Positions 33,357 through 41,511 of a DNA stretch of 62,187 nt are shown here, one piece after another. Position 1 is the first letter of the stretch. Every line of letters begins with the position of its first letter. The notes under the pieces are model-generated. The model saw only the letters and a list, made by a program, of their open reading frames with translations, was not told the DNA's origin and made no database searches. The stretch covers positions 1 through 62,187 of the forward strand of contig JAFMKB010000008.1 of assembly GCA_017853205.1 (NCBI GenBank), read 5' to 3'. This DNA comes from Gammaproteobacteria bacterium. GTDB taxonomy: Bacteria > Pseudomonadota > Gammaproteobacteria > Pseudomonadales > Pseudohongiellaceae. The position numbers and the translations under genes are program-made.

Positions 33357-33845
33357 ATGGAAGCAACTGAAGGGCCTTATTCGGGTGTTACAACTTCGCG
33401 AGGGAAAACCCTCTGCTCACTGGTAATGGCTCTGGCACTGACGAGCTGTGCGGAGGAGGCGCGGGTCATAGCTGAGACCGGTCCGCAGGCTCCCTCGCCG
33501 GCCCTTGCCCGCGGCGCAGCGCTTTATGCTGGCAGCTGCAGTGACTTTTGCCATGGCAGAGGCCCTAGCGCCAGCGAGGTGGCTTCATCGATCGCCTCTT
33601 CCTCGGTTGGTTTTGAGCCTTTCGCGCGGAATGCCCCGAGTGACGCCCCCGATCTTTTTGACTGCACATGGCTTGCGACGAAAAGTGACTCTGAGATCGA
33701 ACAAGTGATCATTGCGGGCATACCCAACACCCGCATGATAGGCTTCGGGTCGAATTTCCCCGAAGGGAAGCGCGATCACGCAGCGCTCATCGGCTATCTT
33801 CGCATGGCTTCGGCCTGCGAGACGCCGTCCGATGGTACCGAGTAG
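33357..33845 (+). CDS. Cytochrome c-like lipoprotein with CXXXCH motif
   Basis: Lipoprotein of 162 residues. The signal ends in the lipobox LTSC (Cys31). The following domain looks like a mono-heme class I cytochrome c: ALARGAALYAGSCSDFCHGRGP at its start and a Met-bearing NTRMIGFGSNFPE segment near residue 125 that could give the sixth ligand, then LIGYLRMA as the last helix. The heme motif, however, is C61-S-D-F-C65-H66, with three residues between the cysteines instead of two. The start at ATG 33357 has only a weak ribosome-binding site; the frame reaches back to 33288 inside the RND gene. The short gap suggests co-transcription with the RND exporter. The partner oxidoreductase is unknown. 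Confidence 0.75.
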   Translation: MEATEGPYSGVTTSRGKTLCSLVMALALTSCAEEARVIAETGPQAPSPALARGAALYAGSCSDFCHGRGPSASEVASSIASSSVGFEPFARNAPSDAPDLFDCTWLATKSDSEIEQVIIAGIPNTRMIGFGSNFPEGKRDHAALIGYLRMASACETPSDGTE

Positions 33846-33922
33846 CCTAACAGCGAGCCACCGATTAACTAACGAATTAGTAAAACCGGATAGAAACCCG
33901 GCCAAAAACAAAGAGGAAGGTA

Positions 33923-34558
33923 ATGATTTTAGCCAGACAGAATGACCCAAAGGCCCACACGCAGTCAGCCATGAACGGAAAAGATCAGGAAACCAAAGAC
34001 GACGCTAAACCAGCGCGCGGCGGGTTAATCGATGAGAAACTATTCAACTCTCGCGCGATCACTATTTTTGGTGAGATTAACGACAAACTCGCGCGTTCGG
34101 TCACCGAGCGCCTTCTGGCATTGGCTGCTGAAAATGACGAGCCTATTTCGATCTACATCAGCTCACCCGGTGGGCATGTAGAATCCGGCGACGTCGTTTA
34201 CGACATCATCAAATTCATCAAGCCCGTTGTTCGGGTAATCGGTACCGGGTGGGTAGCAAGTGCTGCGACAACTATTTATCTCGCTGCCGAAAAAGAAAAT
34301 CGGTTCTCGTTGCCAAACACACGTTTTCTTGTGCATCAGCCTTCAGGCGGCTCGCGAGGCTCGGCGAGTGACATTGCTATTCAGGCGCAGGAGATTGTTA
34401 AGATGCGCGCGCGTATTAACAAGCTAATTGCCGATGAAACCGGTCAGCCTCTTGAGCGCGTAGCCCAAGATACCGACCGAGATTATTGGATGAGTGCTGA
34501 GGAAGCGATCGAATACGGCATCGTTAGCCGCATCGTCAAATCGGCGGCAGAAATCTAG
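33923..34558 (+). CDS. ClpP-like serine protease subunit
   Basis: Clp peptidase family protein of 211 residues. The catalytic triad can be read as S113 (GWVASAATT), H138 (FLVHQPSGG) and D187 (TDRDYW); the spacings of 25 and 49 residues equal those of E. coli ClpP. The oxyanion neighbourhood differs: SMG of ClpP is SAA here. MSAEEAIEYGIVSRIV ends the fold. The N-terminus is longer and lacks the usual ClpP beginning. No clpX or clpA gene lies beside it, so this is probably a paralogue rather than the main ClpP. GAGGAAGG precedes the ATG. Which unfoldase it pairs with, if any, is unknown. Confidence 0.85.
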   Translation: MILARQNDPKAHTQSAMNGKDQETKDDAKPARGGLIDEKLFNSRAITIFGEINDKLARSVTERLLALAAENDEPISIYISSPGGHVESGDVVYDIIKFIKPVVRVIGTGWVASAATTIYLAAEKENRFSLPNTRFLVHQPSGGSRGSASDIAIQAQEIVKMRARINKLIADETGQPLERVAQDTDRDYWMSAEEAIEYGIVSRIVKSAAEI

Positions 34559-34571
34559 AGAGCCGCTCTCT
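34557..34571 (+). terminator. Short hairpin after clpP-like gene
   Basis: AGAGAG (34557-34562) and CTCTCT (34566-34571) flank a CCG loop right at the clpP-like stop codon and are followed by a pyrimidine stretch. Stability is modest; it may act with the stronger hairpin at 34588-34613. Confidence 0.35.
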
Positions 34572-34582
34572 TCTTCAACACG

Positions 34583-36796
34583 CTAGGCTTTGGCAAGCGA
34601 GGGCTTGCCAAAGTCGTGGTTTTTAATTGGCAGTTCGCGCACGCGCTGGCCGGTTAAAATATAGATCGCATTGGTAACCGCGGCAGCAATCGGTGGCGTA
34701 GCCGGTTCGCCGAAACCGCCGAGCGTGTTATCCGACTCGAGGATATGCACGTCAATTTCAGGGCTTGTTGCCATTCGCACCATCTCGTAGTCGGGGAAGT
34801 TATTCTGCGCGACGCGACCACCCTCGATCGTAATCTCGCCATACATCGCTGCGGTGAGGCCGAAGATAATGCCGCTCTCTATCTGAGAAGCAGCGGTGTC
34901 GGGATTCACAGCAAAACCGCAGTCGATCGCACAGGTTACTTTGTGCACGACAGGACGCATATTGGCGTCCATCGAGACCTCCGCAATTTCCGCTACAACA
35001 CTGCCGAAGCTCTCTTGAACAGCGATACCCAACGCATGTCCTTCGGGCAGGTTGCGACCATAGCCTGCTGCCTCTGCCGCGGTCTCGAGCACGCGGCGAT
35101 GGCGCGGATGCTCGCTTAACAGATCGAGGCGGAACTGATACGGGTTTTTGCCCGCGCGGTGTGCAATCTCGTCGATAAACGACTCAGTGAAGAAGGTTTG
35201 TTGCGAATGGTCAACACTGCGCCACGCGGCGATCGGAATGTGGGTGGTGCCATCGACTACGCGTATGGATTGGTTGTCGATAGCGTAAGGAATGTGCGCG
35301 GCACCGGGAGTTTGCACGGGGCCGGTGAAGCGGTTGTGCCAGCCGCGAACCAGACCTGAGCTGTCGAATGCCGCCTTGAAATTGGAGGCAACGGCAGGGC
35401 GATAGTAGTCCTGCTGCAAATCGTCTTCGCGACTTAGTACTGTTTTCACCGGCACATCGAATTCTTTTGCTATTAGTGCGGCGTGGTCGATCACATTCCA
35501 GTTGAACGGCAGGCGTCGGCCGAATCCGCCGCCGACGTAGCTGTGATGGAAGGTCGCGTTTTCGGCGTCAATCCCTAGGATCGAGGCGATGCGACTCTTT
35601 ATGCCGAGCGCGTCCTGCGTGCTCGTCCAGATGTCGGCGCGCCCGTCTTTTAAGTGCACCGTGCAGTTCATCGGCTCCATCGCGGCATGGGCGAGGTACG
35701 GTACTCGGTAGTTTGCCTCAATCACGTCGGCTGCGGAGTCGAAGGCGGCCTGAGTGTCGCCGATTTCTCGGTCTTCATCGCTGTCGTCGACGGCGAGGCT
35801 GGCATCGAACTGCTCGTAAATCGAGGCGCTCGACACATTTTCATTACCTAATTCTTCAAATACCGCATCAACAGATTTGAGTGCCTCTTTCGCGCGCCAA
35901 TAGCTGTCCGCAACGACTGCTACTGAGTCTTCTAACTGCACGATTCTTTTGATGCCGCGGCGGCTCAACACGTCGCCGGCGTCGACTGATATGAGCTTAG
36001 TGCCGAAAACCGGCGCGAATCTGATGGCGGCGTAGAGCATGCCCTCTGGCTGCGCATCTATCCCATAGGGCGCTGTACCATTGACCTTGGCGGGGATATC
36101 GTTGCGCGATATCGCCTTGCCCATAATGTTGTACTGCTCGCGGGTTTTGAGCACCGGTTCGTTCGTGGGCTCGAGCATTGCAGCTTCGGCAGCGAGCTCT
36201 CCGTAGCTTAGCGAGCGGCCAGTGGCGTTGTGATGGACAAAGCTCAATGCAGTCGTGCATTCGGCAGCAGGAACTGCCCAACGGGCTGCGGCGCATTGCA
36301 CGAGAAGGTCTCGCGCGGCGGCGCCGGCGTAGCGCATAGAATGTTCACCGGTGAAGCGCACCGAGGAGCTGCCACCGGTAGTCTGGAGGTTTGCGAGCTC
36401 AGCTATCTTTACGGCGCTTACGCTGATGAGTGGCGCGAGGAAACTCGGCGCACCAAGTTCGCCTGCGAAGCCTGTAACTAGGTCGCCATTCGCAAACAGA
36501 TCTATCGCCGGCGCTTGTTCAATGTTGACGCGTTCCCAGTCCGCATCGAGTTCGTCCGCTGCCATCATTGATAGGGAGGTATGCACACCTTGTCCCATTT
36601 CAGAGTGGGGAACATAAATCGTGACCGTGTTGTCGGCCTCGATTTTAATCAGAGAGGTGACAAAGCTTTCACCCGAACCTGCAATTTCGGTATTCGCGCG
36701 CCGATGACGGCTAGGCCGCGTGGCGGTGTATCCGATTAAAACACCTCCGCCGACGAGGGCAGAGCTTAGGAGGAAACGGCGTCTATTAATTTTCAT
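34583..36796 (-). CDS. Molybdopterin-binding subunit of an isoquinoline 1-oxidoreductase-type hydroxylase
   Basis: Large subunit (737 residues) of a xanthine-oxidase-family molybdenum hydroxylase, resembling IorB. The N-terminus is a Tat signal (NRRRFLLSSALVGGG), so the folded complex is exported. Molybdopterin-contacting segments include HSEMGQGVHTSLSMMAADEL near residue 63, YVGGGFGRRLPFNW near 408 and the C-terminal GGFGEPATPPIAAAVTNA, where Glu is the expected catalytic base. It lies 24 bp downstream of the 2Fe-2S subunit gene. No FAD subunit is present, as in IorAB, so a cytochrome or quinone is the likely acceptor. The substrate is probably an aldehyde or N-heterocycle. The last codons form a perfect 11-bp hairpin. 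Confidence 0.88.
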   Translation of the reverse strand: MKINRRRFLLSSALVGGGVLIGYTATRPSRHRRANTEIAGSGESFVTSLIKIEADNTVTIYVPHSEMGQGVHTSLSMMAADELDADWERVNIEQAPAIDLFANGDLVTGFAGELGAPSFLAPLISVSAVKIAELANLQTTGGSSSVRFTGEHSMRYAGAAARDLLVQCAAARWAVPAAECTTALSFVHHNATGRSLSYGELAAEAAMLEPTNEPVLKTREQYNIMGKAISRNDIPAKVNGTAPYGIDAQPEGMLYAAIRFAPVFGTKLISVDAGDVLSRRGIKRIVQLEDSVAVVADSYWRAKEALKSVDAVFEELGNENVSSASIYEQFDASLAVDDSDEDREIGDTQAAFDSAADVIEANYRVPYLAHAAMEPMNCTVHLKDGRADIWTSTQDALGIKSRIASILGIDAENATFHHSYVGGGFGRRLPFNWNVIDHAALIAKEFDVPVKTVLSREDDLQQDYYRPAVASNFKAAFDSSGLVRGWHNRFTGPVQTPGAAHIPYAIDNQSIRVVDGTTHIPIAAWRSVDHSQQTFFTESFIDEIAHRAGKNPYQFRLDLLSEHPRHRRVLETAAEAAGYGRNLPEGHALGIAVQESFGSVVAEIAEVSMDANMRPVVHKVTCAIDCGFAVNPDTAASQIESGIIFGLTAAMYGEITIEGGRVAQNNFPDYEMVRMATSPEIDVHILESDNTLGGFGEPATPPIAAAVTNAIYILTGQRVRELPIKNHDFGKPSLAKA
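34588..34613. terminator. Perfect 11-bp hairpin over the 3' end of the molybdenum hydroxylase gene
   Basis: CTTTGGCAAGC pairs with GCTTGCCAAAG around GAGG. It covers codons near the end of the minus-strand gene (FGKPSLAKA) and lies 30 bp after the clpP-like stop. It has no T-tract on either strand, so it could aid termination or mRNA stability rather than be a standard terminator. Confidence 0.5.
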
Positions 36797-36820
36797 GGTA
36801 GTGTCCTTTTCTTCCGTTGT

Positions 36821-37294
36821 TTAGGCTGTGGCTAGTGAGCGAATGGCACGACGCACGCGAGGGTATGTTCCGCAGCGGCAGACGTTGGTGATGCTGCTGT
36901 CTATTTCGGCGTCGCTGGGATTGGGGTTCTGCGCGAGCAGAGACGAAACGGCCATAATCATTCCCGACTGGCAGTAGCCGCACTGCGGTACCTGATGATC
37001 GATCCATGCTTGTTGCACCGCGGTGAGCGCTGGGTTCGAGGGATTGCTGCCGACGGCTGCGGTCGCGAGTCCCTCGATTGTGGTAACTTCTTGGCCTTCG
37101 ATGGCGCTAACAGGAGTTACGCAGCTGCGCACCGCAACCCCGTTAATATGGACGGTGCACGCACCGCAGGCGGCGATTCCGCACCCAAATTTGGTGCCGG
37201 TCATCCCGAGCTCGTCGCGTAGAGCCCACAAAAGCGGCATATCTGGCTCGATATCGAGTGTTTTATCTTCGCCGTTAACTTTGAAATTAGCCAT
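36821..37294 (-). CDS. 2Fe-2S subunit of an isoquinoline 1-oxidoreductase-type hydroxylase
   Basis: Small iron-sulfur subunit of 157 residues (IorA-like). The plant-ferredoxin-type cluster is bound by C38, C43, C46 and C58 ([14 protein letters not shown] and RSC). The C-terminal helical domain holds the second cluster with C105-GY-C108 and C139-R-C141. Together they carry electrons from the molybdenum site in the partner subunit encoded 24 bp downstream. There is no signal peptide, so it is presumably carried across the membrane with the Tat-signal partner. The typical length and all eight Cys make this a safe family call; the physiological substrate is not known. Confidence 0.92.
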   Translation of the reverse strand: MANFKVNGEDKTLDIEPDMPLLWALRDELGMTGTKFGCGIAACGACTVHINGVAVRSCVTPVSAIEGQEVTTIEGLATAAVGSNPSNPALTAVQQAWIDHQVPQCGYCQSGMIMAVSSLLAQNPNPSDAEIDSSITNVCRCGTYPRVRRAIRSLATA

Positions 37295-37685
37295 ATTTAG
37301 CCCCTTATAAACCTTTGTAGGAATTGCCTGTTATGCAGTCTTTGTCTGTGATTTTCCGAGTTAATTCGAGTCTATAGTAGCGCTTGTCCTTCTTCAACGC
37401 TGATGTTGGCAGGCTGGGCTGAGATGGATTTCAGTTGACTCGCGAAGTTTTAACAGGACAATGGGAACTCTGCTCGCTCATTGGGCCAGCAGCGACTCAG
37501 GCTTTTGTCAGGTTTTGCTGGGCTGAAGGCGCGAATATTCAGGTGGTGCTCTTCTTCGAGCGTTGCCGAGCCAAAGACTGGGGTGTGTCATAGATAAGCG
37601 ACTCTTATAGATCACTTACTAGACCACTCTCTCGAAACTACTTCGACAAAATTTATATCACAACACTTTTGAAGGTAAGACAATT
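37295..37685. other. 391-bp intergenic region
   Basis: Divergent region between the 2Fe-2S subunit gene (minus) and the small lipoprotein gene (plus). Only a loose inverted repeat, CCAGCA near 37486 and TGCTGG near 37519, was noticed. I see no RNA gene, coding frame of credible length or clear promoter. Confidence 0.6.
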
Positions 37686-38045
37686 ATGAAGAAAATACTT
37701 GGCGGATTGATGGCCCTCACGCTTTCTGTTCTCGTAGGCTGCGCGAGTGCGCCTGCGCCTGCAGTTGGCGTATGGTCGGTAGAATTGAACACGCCTCTGG
37801 GTAACCTGCCTGCCACGTTGACTGTCAACGCAGATGGTACTGGCACAATGGCTTCAGATGCACTTGGCGAGACTGGTATCGACGGCATTACCTTCGACGG
37901 CAACATGTTCATGTTCGACGCCGAAGTGGATGCGCAGGGCCAAATGCTCGTCTTAGAGTTTAGCGGCACAGTGGAAGGCGATTCAGTCTCCGGTGAGTTC
38001 GGTAGCGACTTTGGCGCCTTCGGCGTAACGGGCACGCGCCAGTAG
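37686..38045 (+). CDS. Small lipoprotein, unknown function
   Basis: Lipoprotein of 119 residues. KK at the N-terminus, a hydrophobic stretch and the lipobox LVGC (Cys19) are clear. The mature domain begins APAVGVWSVELNTPLGNLPATLTVNADGTG and is predicted all beta; it reads like the small lipocalin-like or heat-shock-like beta proteins that describe a ligand-free energy pattern of W-x-V, T-L-x-V and V-x-G-E-F. I cannot name a family with confidence. AAGG precedes the ATG at about ten bases. A strong terminator follows at 38086-38114. It has no operon partner. Confidence 0.75.
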   Translation: MKKILGGLMALTLSVLVGCASAPAPAVGVWSVELNTPLGNLPATLTVNADGTGTMASDALGETGIDGITFDGNMFMFDAEVDAQGQMLVLEFSGTVEGDSVSGEFGSDFGAFGVTGTRQ

Positions 38046-38085
38046 TCGAACAGCAGCGGGTGCTGACGCGCTCGAAAATGTGTTT

Positions 38086-38114
38086 AAAAAAAGCCGCAGT
38101 AATGCGGCTTTTTT
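38086..38114. terminator. Rho-independent terminator, bidirectional
   Basis: A-tract plus GCCGCA and the complementary TGCGGC plus T-tract form a 12-bp stem around a four-base loop (GTAA). It lies between the small lipoprotein gene and the convergent DUF481 gene and can terminate both. Confidence 0.93.
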
Positions 38115-38155
38115 GTGGGTGTTAAGTGGTGTCTTTGAGCGAGGAGTTGTAGCGG

Positions 38156-38872
38156 TTAAAAACTCAGGACGAGGGTTGCAGCGGTTTCCGTGTCGGTCTT
38201 TTCGCGGCCAACGGGTACCTGTGTCTGATGCTTAATCTTGATCGAGAAGCGAAGCGAAAGATTATCCATGATCTGCGATTGAATGCCGCTTTCTGAGCGG
38301 TAGATGCTGCTATCACTGCCCGAATCAAGGCTAAAGTCCTGCGTAAAAAACGCAGTAGGAGAGAGGTTCCATACATAGTTACCTTCGACGCGGCCGATCG
38401 CTTCGTTACTGCTTTTGTCCATCTGAACCGAGCGTCGCATCCCGAGGCCGACATTCATCGCAAGCGTCATCGAGCTGCTTGAACGCAGCATGTTGCGGCC
38501 ATAGTTTACTGAGAAATCGCTTTGGCTATCGAAACCACTAAAGCGGTCATCTTCGTAAGACACACGTGCATTTATAAAACTGAATTCATTGATGTTGTGG
38601 CCAGCCCGGCCGACGTGATAAAGCCGCTGTGCGTTAAGCTGATTGTTCTTAGATGACCGGAAACCGTCAGAGCTAAACCCGTAAATCCAATCACCTCGGT
38701 TCCAATCGACGGTGCCTTTGAATTTCACGTTCTGGTCATCAGAGTTACCCGAAGTCACGATTGCGCCGAATTCGATCTCGGTCGAAATGGTATTTTCCTC
38801 CTGCGCAAAAACAGGGAGGCTCAAAGCGCTCAGACACAGGAGTAAGGCAGTCGGGGTTTGAGGTCGAAGCAT
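38156..38872 (-). CDS. DUF481 family outer-membrane protein
   Basis: Exported beta-barrel candidate of 238 residues of the DUF481 (YdiY, salt-induced outer-membrane protein) family. The signal peptide ends PVFAQEEN. The body consists of alternating amphipathic strands (EIEFGAIVTSGNSDDQNVKFKG, ARVSYEDDRFSGFDSQSDFS, and others), and the protein ends in Phe, as outer-membrane barrels usually do. The SGNSD element near residue 41 is a family hallmark. AAGGA precedes the ATG at eight bases. The function is unknown in the family. It is convergent with the small lipoprotein and divergent from sixA. Confidence 0.85.
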   Translation of the reverse strand: MLRPQTPTALLLCLSALSLPVFAQEENTISTEIEFGAIVTSGNSDDQNVKFKGTVDWNRGDWIYGFSSDGFRSSKNNQLNAQRLYHVGRAGHNINEFSFINARVSYEDDRFSGFDSQSDFSVNYGRNMLRSSSSMTLAMNVGLGMRRSVQMDKSSNEAIGRVEGNYVWNLSPTAFFTQDFSLDSGSDSSIYRSESGIQSQIMDNLSLRFSIKIKHQTQVPVGREKTDTETAATLVLSF

Positions 38873-39124
38873 TGGTTATATCCTTAGTAATTGAGGCGTT
38901 GGAGCAGAATAATAACTACCCGCCGGGCAATTAGCTAGATTGAATCAATTTGATACAAAGCGAGAGTGCTTTTTAGATATAGAGTTATCGGCAGGAAGCG
39001 GAATAGTCGCAGTGGAAGTTGCGATAAAATCGTGTCTTCGTTAACCCCTTAATCGATTGGCTTGCTACACTCGGGTCGGAGAGTTGACACAAAGACGCTA
39101 CGCCGGCTCGCGAGTTAGATACAG

Positions 39125-39625
39125 ATGAAAACACTTTTTGTAATGAGGCACGCGAAGTCGAGTTGGAGCGAGCCAGGCCTTAAAGATTTCTTGCGACCCC
39201 TCGCGCAGCGCGGCCTAGACGACATTCCTGTGATGGCGAATCGATTTTTGGCGCGCGGCTGCACCCTCGATGCGATCGTGAGTAGCCCAGCAGTTCGAAC
39301 AGAGACTACGGCACGCCTTTTTGCCTCGGCGATCGGATTGCCAGCTAGCCGCGTAACGAATGATGACAGCCTCTATTTCGCGGGCGCGCCCATGCTTCTG
39401 CGCGCTGTGGGTCTATTCGATGATGACTACAGCAGGGTCATACTTGTTGGGCACAATCCAGCGATCACCGATTTCGTTAATGAACTGGCGAATATGACCA
39501 TCGACAATGTGCCGACGGGCGGAATATTGCAGTTTGAGCTTGGGATCGACCACTGGAAGCAGATTTCTCCCGGTTCCGCGAAATTGGTGGAGTTCGATTA
39601 TCCAAAAAAGGACGTTAAATGTTAG
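39125..39625 (+). CDS. sixA: SixA-type phosphohistidine phosphatase
   Basis: Histidine phosphatase (phosphoglycerate-mutase superfamily) of 166 residues. The catalytic RHAKSSW has the nucleophile His8; the second active-site His is in VGHNPAITDF near residue 107. SixA removes phosphate from His of HPt domains or NPr; the target here is not known. The gene overlaps the next by 7 bp: its last codons (AAATGTTAG) contain the ATG of the ChaN-like gene. A small operon sixA-chaN-DUF4159 follows from the spacing. Confidence 0.9.
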   Translation: MKTLFVMRHAKSSWSEPGLKDFLRPLAQRGLDDIPVMANRFLARGCTLDAIVSSPAVRTETTARLFASAIGLPASRVTNDDSLYFAGAPMLLRAVGLFDDDYSRVILVGHNPAITDFVNELANMTIDNVPTGGILQFELGIDHWKQISPGSAKLVEFDYPKKDVKC

Positions 39626-40656
39626 ATTTTCATGTGCTGCAGGACGCTTGCCTTCGTTCTGTCGCGAAGGCCCTTGTCTCTAAGAAGCTCATGTTTATGA
39701 GTGCATTAGGACTCGGGATCCTTAGTAGCTGCGCCGCAAGCGAGGATGCCGCGCAGGGAACGAGCGCTCCGAAGAACACGCCCGCGCGCGGATGGCAGAC
39801 CTCTCTGCGCGCCGACTCGCCCCTAGTTGGCGGAATTTGGGAGGTGTCGTCGGGTCGGTTCATTAGCGCTGAATCGCTACTCACAAAGTTAAAAATGACT
39901 GAGTATGTGTTGCTTGGGGAAAAACACGACAACCCTGATCACCACACACTGCAGCGCGAGTTTATCGCTGCGCTCGCCAATAACGGCGCTCTCGGAGCGG
40001 TGTCTTTTGAGATGCTCGCGACAGACATGATGCCGCGATTAGCCACGCTCGGCACGCGCCGATTTGCCAGCAGTGAGCGCTTGGCCGAGTATATCGAATG
40101 GGATCGACAGGGCTGGGACTGGAGCCTGTATGGCCCTCTAGTGTCGGAGGCCTATGAACGAGGTGTGCCTATTTACGCAGGTAACATCAGTCGCTCTGAG
40201 ATGTCCGCCCTCTATGCCTCCGACGCCTCGGTCGGCGCTGGTGCGGTTGGCGAGTTAGGGCGGGCGAAGCTCAGAGAGGATATAGACTCGAGCCATTGCG
40301 GAATGCTCCCAGAATCTCAGTTCGATGCCATGGTGCGCGTGCAACAGGGCCGAGACGAATCACTGGCTAAGAGCCTAGCCGACGCACAGCGTGATTATGG
40401 GAAACGCACCGTGCTCATCGCAGGCAACTACCATATCCGTCAGGATATAGGTGTCCCTAATTACCTTCTGCGCGCTCACGCGGGACTTGCGCGCGATGCA
40501 ATCGCAGCGGTTGCCTTCCTCGAAGTGGGCGATGAGGAGTCGCACCCCGAGCGCTATTTGGACGACTCGGTTGAACTGCAGGCGTATGATTATGTCTGGT
40601 TTACACCTGCGCTTTCCGACAAGGATTACTGCGCGGGAATGAGAGGCGAAAGCTAA
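39619..40656 (+). CDS. ChaN family lipoprotein
   Basis: Predicted lipoprotein of 345 residues of the ChaN/DUF399 family, whose members bind heme or iron. After a long basic n-region the lipobox LSSC has Cys38. The ChaN core is clear: VLLGEKHDNPDHHTLQREFI near residue 97, VSFEMLATDM near 131, the WDWSLYGPLV segment near 168 and a C-terminal TVLIAGNYHIRQDIGVP, with the conserved His residues GEKHD and NYHIR. AAGGA lies inside the sixA end six bases before the ATG, so translation is coupled. The DUF4159 gene follows one base after the stop. Confidence 0.86.
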   Translation: MLDFHVLQDACLRSVAKALVSKKLMFMSALGLGILSSCAASEDAAQGTSAPKNTPARGWQTSLRADSPLVGGIWEVSSGRFISAESLLTKLKMTEYVLLGEKHDNPDHHTLQREFIAALANNGALGAVSFEMLATDMMPRLATLGTRRFASSERLAEYIEWDRQGWDWSLYGPLVSEAYERGVPIYAGNISRSEMSALYASDASVGAGAVGELGRAKLREDIDSSHCGMLPESQFDAMVRVQQGRDESLAKSLADAQRDYGKRTVLIAGNYHIRQDIGVPNYLLRAHAGLARDAIAAVAFLEVGDEESHPERYLDDSVELQAYDYVWFTPALSDKDYCAGMRGES

Positions 40657-40657
40657 C

Positions 40658-41506
40658 ATGTGGCTGATACGTAGACGCGCAAAATATCTCGGGATCGCAA
40701 AAATAACGCTCTTTGCGACGACGCTGATCGGGTTGATGGGCTTCTCGGGTTTATTAAATGCGCAGCGGTTAGAGTCGTTTGGGCGCGGGCCGCAGCCAGA
40801 CGGTGATAACATTCTCGTTGATGATGCGGCAGGCGAATTCAATTTCGTGCGCGTTCGGTTTAACACGTATTTTAGTGGCGGTGGCTTCCGGGGAGGATTC
40901 GGTGATGGCCCATGGGCTATCGATTTTCCTGACGCGGATACTAATTTTCTGCGCGGCGTTTCGAGGCTCACCAATATTCGCGTCATGAGCAATCCTATTG
41001 TGCTCGAATTCGATGACCCAGAAATTTTTGATTACCCGTTTCTCTATATGCTCGAGGTCGGGCAGGGCGGCGGAATAGTGCTAAGTCCTGCCGAAATAGA
41101 GAACCTTAGGCAGTACCTATTGCGCGGCGGGTTTCTTCTGATCGATGATTTTTGGGGTCAGCGCCAGTGGGATAATTTCTATGCCGCCTTTTCGCAGCTT
41201 TTTCCTGACCGCGAAATCGTCGAGCTCTCGCCTGATCATGAAATTTTTCATGTCTATTACGACATTGATGGACCGCAAATGATTCCAGCGCTCTATCGGT
41301 CCGATGAATACGGCGAACAGGGGATTAACACGGCGAGCAATCACGCGATCCTCGATGATCAGGGCCGCGTGATGGTGTTAATCAATTGGAATTCAGATAT
41401 GGGAGATGGATGGGAACACACTTATCATCCAGATTATCCGACCCGATATGCTAACTCTGCCTATCGGTTAGGCATTAACTATTTGATGTATTCGCTTACC
41501 CACTAA
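40658..41506 (+). CDS. DUF4159 domain protein, exported
   Basis: Exported protein of 282 residues. A basic N-terminus and hydrophobic segment (12-35) end LLNAQRL, a signal peptide or anchor. The DUF4159 domain covers most of the rest: FNFVRVRFNTYF, PWAIDFPDADTNFLRGVSRLT, LRQYLLRGGFLLIDDFWG and NHAILDDQGRVMVLINWNSDMGDGWE are typical. The fold is thought to be glutamine-amidotransferase-like and the function is unknown. It starts one base after the chaN stop, so the three genes sixA, chaN and this are one operon. It ends 5 bp from the convergent SIMPL gene. Confidence 0.86.
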   Translation: MWLIRRRAKYLGIAKITLFATTLIGLMGFSGLLNAQRLESFGRGPQPDGDNILVDDAAGEFNFVRVRFNTYFSGGGFRGGFGDGPWAIDFPDADTNFLRGVSRLTNIRVMSNPIVLEFDDPEIFDYPFLYMLEVGQGGGIVLSPAEIENLRQYLLRGGFLLIDDFWGQRQWDNFYAAFSQLFPDREIVELSPDHEIFHVYYDIDGPQMIPALYRSDEYGEQGINTASNHAILDDQGRVMVLINWNSDMGDGWEHTYHPDYPTRYANSAYRLGINYLMYSLTH

Positions 41507-41511
41507 ACAGG

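Noticed and set aside
40375-40992. Minus-strand frame of 205 codons
   Set aside because: Covers parts of the ChaN and DUF4159 genes antisense; not supported.
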